NCBI GenBank assembly: GCA_003222755.1
Contig: QHXA01000176.1
Coordinates: 539-5,828, forward strand
Direction: 5' to 3'
DNA: 5,290 nt
From: Acidobacteriota bacterium
GTDB lineage: Bacteria > Acidobacteriota > Terriglobia > 20CM-2-55-15
Every line of letters starts with the position of its first letter. Position 1 is the stretch's first letter. Positions 1 through 5,290 of the stretch are shown one piece after another. The notes below the pieces were generated by a model that was not told the origin of the DNA, did not search any database, and saw only the letters and a list, made by a program, of their open reading frames with translations. The position numbers and the translations under genes are program-made.

Positions 1-825
1 CACGTTCTCTGTGAAAAGCCACTGGCAACTTCGGTTCAAGAGTGCGAGACAATGCTTGAGGCCTCACGCTCGACAGGCGCAGTTTTAGCTGTGGGCTATT
101 ACACCCGTTTCTTTTCAAGCACAAATCTGCTGAAGCGTTTACTTGAAACGCGCCTTTTGGGAACGATTTCGTCTTTCGAATACGAGTTCGGAACGGAAGG
201 GGGTTGGGCTCCCTTGTCCGGTTATAATTTGACGCGCCAGACCGCTGGTGGTGGTGTTTTGGTGGTTAGTGGAAGCCACTTCATTGACCGAATGCTGTAT
301 CTTTTCGGTCCCACTAGGATCCTAAGCTACAAGGATGATGCCCACGGTGGAGTTGAAGCGAACTGTGTCGCGGCGTTCGATTGTCAGGACAGCGGCAATT
401 CCGTTGAAGGTCACGTAACTTTATCTAAAACGCACCGCTTATCAAATAAGCTCCGCATCGTGGGCGCTAACGGCACGTTCGAGGTCGCTGAGGGACAAAG
501 TGAAAGTGTTGCTTATTATCCCCGCGATAGCGACTTGCGACACGAGATTTCATTTACCAGCCCCATAACTGGCAGTGCTGGAGACGACCATTTCAAAATG
601 GAAATCGAAGACTTTATTCGCGCAATCCGGACTGGTGGGAAACCGATGGTTAATGGGCAGGAAGGCACCGAGTCCGTCGCTCTGATCGAGGAATGCTACT
701 CAATCGCTCAGCCGATAGACGAACCATGGGTGGATCAATCTCTCAAGCTGATTATGGGATCTATTCCTCCTTTAGATAAGTCTGTCGGGACTCGCGGCAC
801 GATTCAGGAGTTTCTTGGAAATTAG
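1..825 (+). CDS. Gfo/Idh/MocA-family NAD(P)-dependent oxidoreductase, 5' end cut by window edge
   Basis: The frame is open from base 1, well before its first ATG at 52, and begins HVLCEKPLA. This is the hallmark EKP motif after the NAD-binding Rossmann half of Gfo/Idh/MocA oxidoreductases, and its Lys (window residue 6) is the usual catalytic lysine. The dinucleotide-binding half (about 90-100 residues) therefore lies outside the window. The rest is the alpha/beta C-terminal domain: GYYTRF near residues 35-40, then GGGVLVVSGSHFID around residues 83-96. In the family this last segment normally reads GGG-x-L-x-D-x-G-x-H. Here His93 is kept, but the Asp position is Val89. Such enzymes oxidise or reduce sugars, inositols or nucleotide sugars; the substrate here is unknown. 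The stop TAG (823-825) overlaps the start of the next gene by 11 bases, so the two are probably co-transcribed and translationally coupled. Family assignment is strong, specific activity is not. Confidence 0.9.
   Translation, partial: HVLCEKPLATSVQECETMLEASRSTGAVLAVGYYTRFFSSTNLLKRLLETRLLGTISSFEYEFGTEGGWAPLSGYNLTRQTAGGGVLVVSGSHFIDRMLYLFGPTRILSYKDDAHGGVEANCVAAFDCQDSGNSVEGHVTLSKTHRLSNKLRIVGANGTFEVAEGQSESVAYYPRDSDLRHEISFTSPITGSAGDDHFKMEIEDFIRAIRTGGKPMVNGQEGTESVALIEECYSIAQPIDEPWVDQSLKLIMGSIPPLDKSVGTRGTIQEFLGN
806..810 (+). promoter_or_regulatory. Ribosome binding site for the SDR gene (supports a TTG start)
   Basis: AGGAG lies inside the end of the oxidoreductase gene, four bases before the TTG at 815. 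The protein then begins MEIRKVLITGATGFVG, placing the nucleotide-binding glycine motif at the usual distance from the N-terminus. No ATG in this frame gives a sensible N-terminus, so the Shine-Dalgarno match decides the start. The spacing is a little short. Confidence 0.55.
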
Positions 826-1429
826 GAAGGTTCTAATAACCGGTGCTACCGGTTTCGTCGGCAGCAGATTGTGTGAAGTCTTGTTCCTGACACGATGCGT
901 CGATGCCCGAGTCTTCATTCATTCAACAGCATCCGCTGCGCGAATTGCGCGATTTCCTCTTGATTTTGTTGTGGGCGACCTCTGCGACAGAAATGCCGTC
1001 GCCAAAGCGGTTGAAGGATGTGATGCCGTGGTCCACTTGGCGCGTGGCACGACACGAGTCATGCAGAAGGGATTACGAAACCTCTTGACGGCTGCCTCTG
1101 CCCATCGCGTGTCACGATTTATTCATATGAGCAGTGTCGCGGTCTATGGAAACAATCCGCCGGATGGGAGCGCGTCCGAAACCGAGCCGGCTCACAAAAC
1201 GGATCTGGCGTACGGCAATGCGAAACTCGAAGAAGAAGAATTGGTTTTTACGTTTAGTAAGCGGTTTGCGCTTCCCGTCGTGGTCTTGAGGCCCCCAAAT
1301 ATTTACGGCCCGTATTCTGGGTTCACGCTCGGGCTCATCGACAGAATTCGCTCCGGTAAAATGGGCCTCGTGGATGGCGGTAAGAATCCATGTAATTTCG
1401 TGGATGGCGGTAAGAATCCATGTAATTAG
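815..1429 (+). CDS. N-terminal fragment of the SDR epimerase/dehydratase (NAD-binding and catalytic part)
   Basis: This 204-residue reading frame starts at TTG 815 and ends at the TAG. Visible extended-SDR features, in order, are: TGATGFVGS at residues 9-17 (GxxGxxG, NAD(P) binding); GDL at 54-56, typically contacting the adenine; HMSSVAVYG at 104-112, with the catalytic Ser/Thr region at S106-S107; YGNAK at 133-137, the YxxxK catalytic pair (Tyr133, Lys137); and RPPNIYGP at 159-166. All cofactor and catalytic residues are thus in this piece. It ends with a duplicated decapeptide (VDGGKNPCNF, then VDGGKNPCN and stop). It lacks roughly the last 180 residues, which normally close the substrate pocket. 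Alone it would probably be unstable or inactive. Confidence 0.8.
   Translation: MEIRKVLITGATGFVGSRLCEVLFLTRCVDARVFIHSTASAARIARFPLDFVVGDLCDRNAVAKAVEGCDAVVHLARGTTRVMQKGLRNLLTAASAHRVSRFIHMSSVAVYGNNPPDGSASETEPAHKTDLAYGNAKLEEEELVFTFSKRFALPVVVLRPPNIYGPYSGFTLGLIDRIRSGKMGLVDGGKNPCNFVDGGKNPCN
1368..1427 (+). repeat. Perfect 30-bp tandem direct repeat (2 copies) ending at the TAG
   Basis: Copy 1 (1368-1397) and copy 2 (1398-1427) are identical over all 30 bases, and the period of 30 keeps the frame, adding ten residues. Each copy starts with TCGTG. After copy 2 the sequence reads AGGTGTAC instead of the expected TCGTGTAC. The two differing bases (1428-1429) turn TTC into TAG. Each copy can fold a small hairpin with a 7-bp stem, one pair being G-T: CGTGGAT pairs with ATCCATG around a 10-base loop (1369-1375 with 1386-1392, and again 30 bases later). 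The layout fits replication slippage between two TCGTG microrepeats 30 bases apart, helped by the hairpin. That mechanism is inference. Confidence 0.95.
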
Positions 1430-1981
1430 GTGTACATCGACAATTTGATCCAAGCCATATTGTTGGCACTCTGGAAATCAGAAGCGGTTGGTGAAGTGTT
1501 TTTTGTGACCGACGCACAATGCATTGCGTGGCAGACCTGTGTTGCGGATTACGCGTCTCTCCTGAAAATTCCCATCTCCAGTATCCCATCTCTCACCCGA
1601 GTACAACCCTCACGGCCACACATATTCCGTGACTCTGTGCGTGCTTTGCCAAGAGTTTTCCTCTCGGGAGAATTCCGCTCGGTCATTCGCCAGGTGCCCT
1701 TGATCGGTATGATAGAAACGAACCTGTATGAGCGATTTCAATCCCTCTCGCCCGAGAGACAGGAGGAAATAAGGCAGAGACTGAACGGGGGATCATCGGG
1801 AACTCGCAACAACTCCCCAAGCGCAGTCGATCCTAGGGATCCAATGATCGTCGCCCAGAGGCGTAGCGTTGTTCACTCGAGCCAGAAAGCGGGCCGATTA
1901 TTGGGTTACAACGCTCCGATTAGCTACTCTGAAGGTATGCGACTGACCGAATGTTGGCTTCGCGCGTCACGAAGGATATAA
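1430..1981 (+). CDS. C-terminal fragment of the SDR epimerase/dehydratase
   Basis: Directly after the TAG the same frame continues from a GTG (1430) as VYIDNLIQAILLAL. This is the YIDN segment and following helix found in the second half of extended SDR sugar-nucleotide enzymes. Further on are EVFFVTDAQCIAWQ (the usual 'y.vtd.e.~w.e' strand and helix), and near the C-terminus LLGYNAPISYSEGMRLTE, the typical 'LGY.P.v...eG...t..W' ending. It has no cofactor-binding motif and no catalytic residues. Although a GTG codon abuts the stop, there is no good Shine-Dalgarno sequence ahead of it, so independent translation would depend on re-initiation after the TAG. It ends with TAA at 1979-1981. Confidence 0.7.
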   Translation: MYIDNLIQAILLALWKSEAVGEVFFVTDAQCIAWQTCVADYASLLKIPISSIPSLTRVQPSRPHIFRDSVRALPRVFLSGEFRSVIRQVPLIGMIETNLYERFQSLSPERQEEIRQRLNGGSSGTRNNSPSAVDPRDPMIVAQRRSVVHSSQKAGRLLGYNAPISYSEGMRLTECWLRASRRI

Positions 1982-2007
1982 ATTTTAATTGATTACCGGT
2001 TACGGGC

Positions 2008-2934
2008 TCACGCTTTCAGCTTTCTCACCTCGTACAATACCTTCAGCACTGTCTCCGGCAGTTTTCCGAGCATGTTCAGTTTGTGACTCGGACGACATCC
2101 GGAGAGCTCCCGTTCTGCTTTCGAGGCAAGCCATTTGAATTCAGCGATCGCGCCATTGGCCCACAGAGCGCCAAGAATGCTATCGATCTGCTTAACGATT
2201 GGTTCATGCTGGTCTTGAGGGATTTTTCCTATCAAAGACAAGAGTTTCTCAGCAAATGAAAACATGTATTTGCTGTCTTTATGTGTGATTGTGGACTGAC
2301 TACCTGGCGTCTCGTATACGTTTATGTAAATGTCATTGATGATACCCACGACGGGCGAGGCAAGGCTCGCTCGTAGGTTGAAATCGGTAATTTCCCACGA
2401 TCTCAACCCCTCATCGAATCCCCCCACTTCATCGAAGAGTTCCCGGTCGACACATCCAACGTAAACGTACCTAGTGAGTTCTGCGCACAATCGTTCAGTA
2501 AAGTAGAATTCGTCCACTGCTCTGAGACCCTTCACTCGATCAGCCAGGCGAACCTCTTGAGTGGATCCATCTAAATGAATTGCTCGCGATGAACAGATTG
2601 ACAGTCTTGCTGCGGGCGAAAGCTCCCGACACTTCACGTGCGCAAGCAGGCACCCGGGCAAAAGCTCGTCGTCGGCATCGAGGAATGCGACCAAGCCGCA
2701 GCGACTTTCGAGCACACCGCGGTTGCGTGCCGCAGCCGGACCCGCATTTTGTTGATGGATGTACCGGATTTTCTCCCCGTATGCTAAGGCAACTTCGGTG
2801 GAACCATCATTGCTGTCATCATCGACAACGATGACTTCGAAAGAAACACCTTCCTGCGCCAGTATTGAATCCAGCGCGCGCGCAAGAGTAGGTCGCTTGT
2901 TGTAAAGCGGAACAATGACGCTTATAGCTTGCAT
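2008..2934 (-). CDS. Family 2 glycosyltransferase, single GT-A domain
   Basis: This is a 308-residue GT2 enzyme, expected to move a sugar from a nucleotide-sugar donor to a growing glycan at the cytoplasmic face of the membrane. From the ATG at 2934 it begins MQAISVIVPLYNKR, the classic GT2 first strand. VVDDDSNDGS (Asp38-40) is the nucleotide-binding acidic patch, NAGPAAARNRG the donor-site segment, and FLDADDE (Asp86, Asp88) the metal-binding DxD. VGGFDEGLRSWEITDFNLR (about 170-188) carries the ED-like catalytic-base region, though with Glu and Asp separated (WEITD). No membrane segment is evident. An in-frame GTG at 2958 would add eight residues and overlap the upstream gene by 14 bases. 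Neither start has a good Shine-Dalgarno sequence, and I prefer the ATG because it gives the usual N-terminus. It is last in the minus-strand set, 10 bases after the tandem GT. Donor and acceptor are unknown. Confidence 0.9.
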   Translation of the reverse strand: MQAISVIVPLYNKRPTLARALDSILAQEGVSFEVIVVDDDSNDGSTEVALAYGEKIRYIHQQNAGPAAARNRGVLESRCGLVAFLDADDELLPGCLLAHVKCRELSPAARLSICSSRAIHLDGSTQEVRLADRVKGLRAVDEFYFTERLCAELTRYVYVGCVDRELFDEVGGFDEGLRSWEITDFNLRASLASPVVGIINDIYINVYETPGSQSTITHKDSKYMFSFAEKLLSLIGKIPQDQHEPIVKQIDSILGALWANGAIAEFKWLASKAERELSGCRPSHKLNMLGKLPETVLKVLYEVRKLKA

Positions 2935-2944
2935 CGAACGTAAG

Positions 2945-4627
2945 TCAGCGCTCGCCACAGCGAGACTCGAACATCTCCCCGATTTCGCCGACTGTGGTCG
3001 CTACTCGCAGATTTGCTTGGCGCTTTCGAACACGCTCCCAGTGCTCGATCATTAACGCAGCCCGCCCCCCGGGCCTTTTATGGTCTACAGGCACACGATA
3101 GATACAACTCGTCTTTGCCACGAGCACAAAGGGCCGCGCGTGGATCGCGTAGCGCACCCAGAGGTTCCAGTCTTCGTTATACGGAATGTCGGGATCAAGG
3201 CCACCGCAGATTTCATAGAGAGATCGATGAAACAGCAGAGCGTGTATAGGGATGTAGTTCCTTTGGCACAACCGCGCAAAAGAAAAGATGCCTTCAAATC
3301 GAGTGAACAAACGGCCTGCGGCTTTAGCATCACCGTCGGCAGTGTAGGCGGAAGGAAGCTCGAAGGCATAGCTATAAGCGACCGCTGAACGGTGCAGAAG
3401 CGCCGCTCCGACGAGTTGCTCAATATGATCCGCATAGAATAGATCGTCATCATCAAGGAAAATGAAGTATTCACCTGTGGCAAGTGCCATCGCTTTGTTG
3501 CCTGCTTCGCAGCGCCCTCTGTTCTCGCCGAACGCGTGATAAGTGATGGCGAGCTTATCGGCATAGGTTCGCAAAAAATCAGTCAGGCTTGGTGGACCAT
3601 CTTCGACAATCACAACCTCGATGTTCGGATACGTCTGGTGCAGTAACGTAGCAAGAGCGCTTCTTAACAACTTCTGTCTACCTGTCGTGCGGATAAGGAT
3701 GGAAACCTTGGGGTGCTCTGTCAATGTTACGCCCTTTGAGATGTCATAAAACGCGCCCCGACGGGCGATCTCGTAGTCCCAACCATAGAAGCAGTGTGCG
3801 ATGGTCCTGGAAGACCCGCTGCGCCAATGATGAAACTGGATCAGCCATTTTCCCATGCCGCTCAGAATTGCGCGTCCTTGTTGAGGGATGTGTCGTCGAT
3901 GCGGGCGCATCTCTCTGATCTGGCGGACGATGCCTGTTGCAATATCCCGGAAACTTCCGAAGCGTGTGCGGAGGTACAGGTTCGCTTGCATTGAACCGGT
4001 CAGCTGCGCCGGTTTGACTTCGCCGGGCTGCGCGTAGGTGTGGTGGAAGAGAACGGCCTTTGGGCAGTATCGGAGGATATGTCCGCGGTCACGTAAGCGC
4101 CATGACAGATCCACATCTTCTCCATAAAGGAAGATCCTGTCGTCGAATCCGCCGACCTGCTCGAATGCCGAGCGGCGGAGCAAGACACCGGCTCCACTTA
4201 CCCAGCTGGTTTCCAGCGTCACTGGGTCATAGATTTTCGGGTGTTCATAAGGCGCCTGTCGCATCTCCCATGCGACCGCATTCGGATCTTGTTGTGCTGT
4301 GCTGAAGAGGATTCCCAAACAATCTCTGTGTAACTCGGCGTCTGGGTTGACCAGGCAAATATATGGAGCCGAACCGTGCGCGCTTGCGGCGTTGTGACCT
4401 CTGCCGAAGCCAACATTCCTCGTGCTGCGAAGGACGGTCACGCACCTGAACCGGCACCGATGCTGATTTATGAGCTGCTCGAATATATCGGCTGAACGAT
4501 CACTGCTAGCATTGTCGTAGACCAGCAACGCAGTTGTGTTCAGCGCAATTGATTGTGCGCACAGGCTCTCTACAAGCCTGGGGAGCCATTTAGCCGAGTT
4601 GTAAAGAACGATGCTTAAATCGAGCAT
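2945..4627 (-). CDS. Tandem two-domain family 2 glycosyltransferase
   Basis: From the ATG at 4627 this is a 560-residue protein with two GT2 (GT-A fold) domains. Domain 1 (about 1-215) starts MLDLSIVLYNSAKW and has VYDNASSD, RNVGFGRGHN, VNPDAE (Asp96, the DxD equivalent), WVSGAGVLLRRSAF and YGEDVDLSWRL (Glu170-Asp171). This pattern resembles rhamnosyltransferase-like GT2 enzymes of O-antigen and capsule loci. A basic linker follows (about 220-300). Domain 2 (about 305-530) has VSILIRTTGR, IVEDGPPS, LDDDD (392-395) and NEDWNLWVR (Glu485-Asp486), so both sites keep their key acidic residues. One polypeptide may add two sugars in succession, as dual-domain GTs do; this is inference. A TTG at 4663 would add 12 residues, mostly Lys/Arg/His-rich. 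The ATG is preferred because it gives the standard GT2 N-terminus, with AGAG just upstream. It lies 37 bases after the nucleotidyltransferase-like gene, presumably in the same transcript. Confidence 0.9.
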   Translation of the reverse strand: MLDLSIVLYNSAKWLPRLVESLCAQSIALNTTALLVYDNASSDRSADIFEQLINQHRCRFRCVTVLRSTRNVGFGRGHNAASAHGSAPYICLVNPDAELHRDCLGILFSTAQQDPNAVAWEMRQAPYEHPKIYDPVTLETSWVSGAGVLLRRSAFEQVGGFDDRIFLYGEDVDLSWRLRDRGHILRYCPKAVLFHHTYAQPGEVKPAQLTGSMQANLYLRTRFGSFRDIATGIVRQIREMRPHRRHIPQQGRAILSGMGKWLIQFHHWRSGSSRTIAHCFYGWDYEIARRGAFYDISKGVTLTEHPKVSILIRTTGRQKLLRSALATLLHQTYPNIEVVIVEDGPPSLTDFLRTYADKLAITYHAFGENRGRCEAGNKAMALATGEYFIFLDDDDLFYADHIEQLVGAALLHRSAVAYSYAFELPSAYTADGDAKAAGRLFTRFEGIFSFARLCQRNYIPIHALLFHRSLYEICGGLDPDIPYNEDWNLWVRYAIHARPFVLVAKTSCIYRVPVDHKRPGGRAALMIEHWERVRKRQANLRVATTVGEIGEMFESRCGER

Positions 4628-4664
4628 GAGTCTCTTGCGTTTGTGTTTTGTGTCCTTGTGCAAT

Positions 4665-5290
4665 CTAGCGACGCCGCAAGCTTTGATGAAGCAAATGGCG
4701 GGCGAGCAGAAGAGGTGGCATTCGCAGCCAATGTGATCTCATATACAAGACCCACCGTGCGTAGCGTGTGTTTAAGGTGGCGGCCATCCTAGGGACTAAC
4801 GCTTGTCTGACCAACGCATCCATCGCGTGCAGGACTGGACCCGAAGGAGCCCACTCCAAACTAGCTGAAATAATGCGCTGCGGTATGGGCGTATTCAGAA
4901 ACTCATATGCGTAGCGCAATCCGTAAAAGAGCGGCCGATACAACTGCATCTCTTGTGCCCGCTGTGATAACTGATCCCAGAATGCTGTTGTGCCGCTGAA
5001 CGCTCGCAGCAATCCGTCGATATCCGTTAGTTCCCGAAAACCCCGCTCAAAATCACCGTCCTGAAACATGTGGGCGCATGCGTGAAGCACCATGTCTGGC
5101 GGACATAGCCGCTTGTAAGGTGTGCCGGGGATATCCTCGGAGGCCCGCAAGAGTTTCTGTGGATCCGGGTGCACGCGGCCGGTGGAAGGCAAAATGTTGT
5201 GATGGACGTCCAGAACCGTGCATCGATGGGGATGATACAGAGGCGGAAGTTCATGTGACCATTCGCGATAGAAACGCTGGTCATATTTGT
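4665..5290 (-). CDS. NTP_transf_5-like nucleotidyltransferase family protein, 5' end cut by window edge
   Basis: The frame is open from its TAG (4665-4667) to the right edge with no stop. The first possible start inside it (TTG at 5192) is internal, because the 32 residues before it continue the family pattern. These read FYREWSHELPPLYHP and then VLDVHHNILP, resembling the 'vDlHw.l.p' segment of the uncharacterised nucleotidyltransferase family NTP_transf_5. Later come PPDMVLHACAHMFQDG (about 63-78 of the 207 visible residues) and GFRELTDIDGLLR (about 83-95), resembling the family's His-containing helix and 'r.l.Di..Ll' helix. The C-terminus is Arg-, Leu- and His-rich (HLLHQSLRRR). The expected N-terminal DxD-type catalytic part lies outside the window. 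Members are often found in polysaccharide and some peptide-modification clusters, but their reaction is not established. Its place ahead of two glycosyltransferase genes suggests a role in the same glycan pathway. The family call rests on pattern memory, not a search. Confidence 0.75.
   Translation of the reverse strand, partial: KYDQRFYREWSHELPPLYHPHRCTVLDVHHNILPSTGRVHPDPQKLLRASEDIPGTPYKRLCPPDMVLHACAHMFQDGDFERGFRELTDIDGLLRAFSGTTAFWDQLSQRAQEMQLYRPLFYGLRYAYEFLNTPIPQRIISASLEWAPSGPVLHAMDALVRQALVPRMAATLNTRYARWVLYMRSHWLRMPPLLLARHLLHQSLRRR

Larger units (their letters stand above)
815..1981 (+). pseudogene. NAD-dependent epimerase/dehydratase (extended SDR), interrupted by an in-frame TAG after a 30-bp duplication
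   Basis: Two open stretches in one frame (815-1429 and 1430-1981) together make one complete extended short-chain dehydrogenase/reductase. They are separated only by a TAG at 1427-1429. Removing one 30-bp repeat copy and reading the TAG as the TTC found at the same place in the first copy gives GGKNPCNFVYIDNLIQA. This is the normal run of such enzymes into the (V/I)DN segment, in a protein of about 378 residues. The N-terminal part has the NAD-binding and catalytic motifs and the C-terminal part has the substrate-side elements. There is no further stop or frameshift, so the lesion is recent, tolerated, or artefactual. The intact enzyme would probably act on a nucleotide sugar (epimerisation, dehydration or reduction) in step with the overlapping oxidoreductase. 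I treat it as a pseudogene; a split functional gene or a sequencing error remain possible. Confidence 0.75.

Noticed and set aside
1368..1427. Repeat considered as a CRISPR array, an attachment site or a transposon target duplication
   Set aside because: There are only two copies with no spacer, no inserted element or inverted ends, and the repeat is wholly inside one coding frame. Simple tandem duplication explains it.
1427..1429. TAG as a recoded amino acid (pyrrolysine) or programmed readthrough
   Set aside because: No known readthrough context or recoding element is visible, and other genes here end in TAG normally (823-825, 4665-4667). The aligned residue is an ordinary Phe.
1112..1589. 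Minus-strand open frames over the SDR gene, one carrying a repeated YMDSYRHPR peptide
   Set aside because: They are antisense shadows of the SDR coding frame. The peptide repeat is just the 30-bp duplication read on the other strand; neither has family motifs.
1815..1840. Short inverted repeat GATCC-TAG-GGATC as a possible terminator
   Set aside because: It lies inside the SDR C-terminal coding part, has only a 5-bp stem and no following T-run.
3013..3564. Open frames of 78 and 102 codons on plus and 159 codons on minus inside the tandem GT gene
   Set aside because: The GT2 frame has clear motifs throughout this stretch; the others have no recognisable domain and no supporting start signals.
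5027..5284. Minus-strand 85-codon frame overlapping the start of the nucleotidyltransferase-like gene
   Set aside because: It is an alternative frame. The family-like sequence lies in the other minus-strand frame, which stays open to the window edge.

Overview
The window is a 5.3 kb piece of a bacterial carbohydrate or surface-polysaccharide gene cluster. Genes are tightly packed, short overlaps are common, and several starts are TTG or GTG. G+C looks close to or slightly above half by eye. Nothing here names a genus; a Gram-negative or environmental bacterium is a reasonable guess from the glycosyltransferase and sugar-enzyme content, but this is inference.

Left part, plus strand (1-1981): the 3' part of a Gfo/Idh/MocA-type NAD(P)-dependent oxidoreductase, cut by the left window edge, overlaps by 11 bases an extended-SDR sugar-nucleotide epimerase/dehydratase gene. 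That second gene is broken. A perfect 30-bp in-frame tandem duplication (1368-1427) is followed directly by an in-frame TAG (1427-1429) where the first repeat copy has TTC (Phe). Past the TAG the same frame stays open to 1981 and carries the rest of the SDR fold. The gene is therefore either a very recent pseudogene, a two-piece gene, or a sequence/assembly error.

Right part, minus strand (2008-5290, read right to left): a nucleotidyltransferase-like protein resembling the NTP_transf_5 family, cut by the right edge and open all the way to it. Next comes a protein with two family-2 glycosyltransferase (GT2) domains in tandem, then a single-domain GT2. The three genes sit 10-37 bases apart and look like one operon. 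It converges on the plus-strand genes with only 26 bases between the stops and no clear terminator.

Together the plus-strand enzymes would make or modify a (nucleotide) sugar, and the minus-strand glycosyltransferases would assemble glycans from such sugars. The substrates cannot be read from sequence. I saw no RNA gene, CRISPR array, insertion sequence or clear promoter. The main point of interest is the duplication-plus-stop lesion in the SDR gene. I do not see convincing evidence of a wholly new system.
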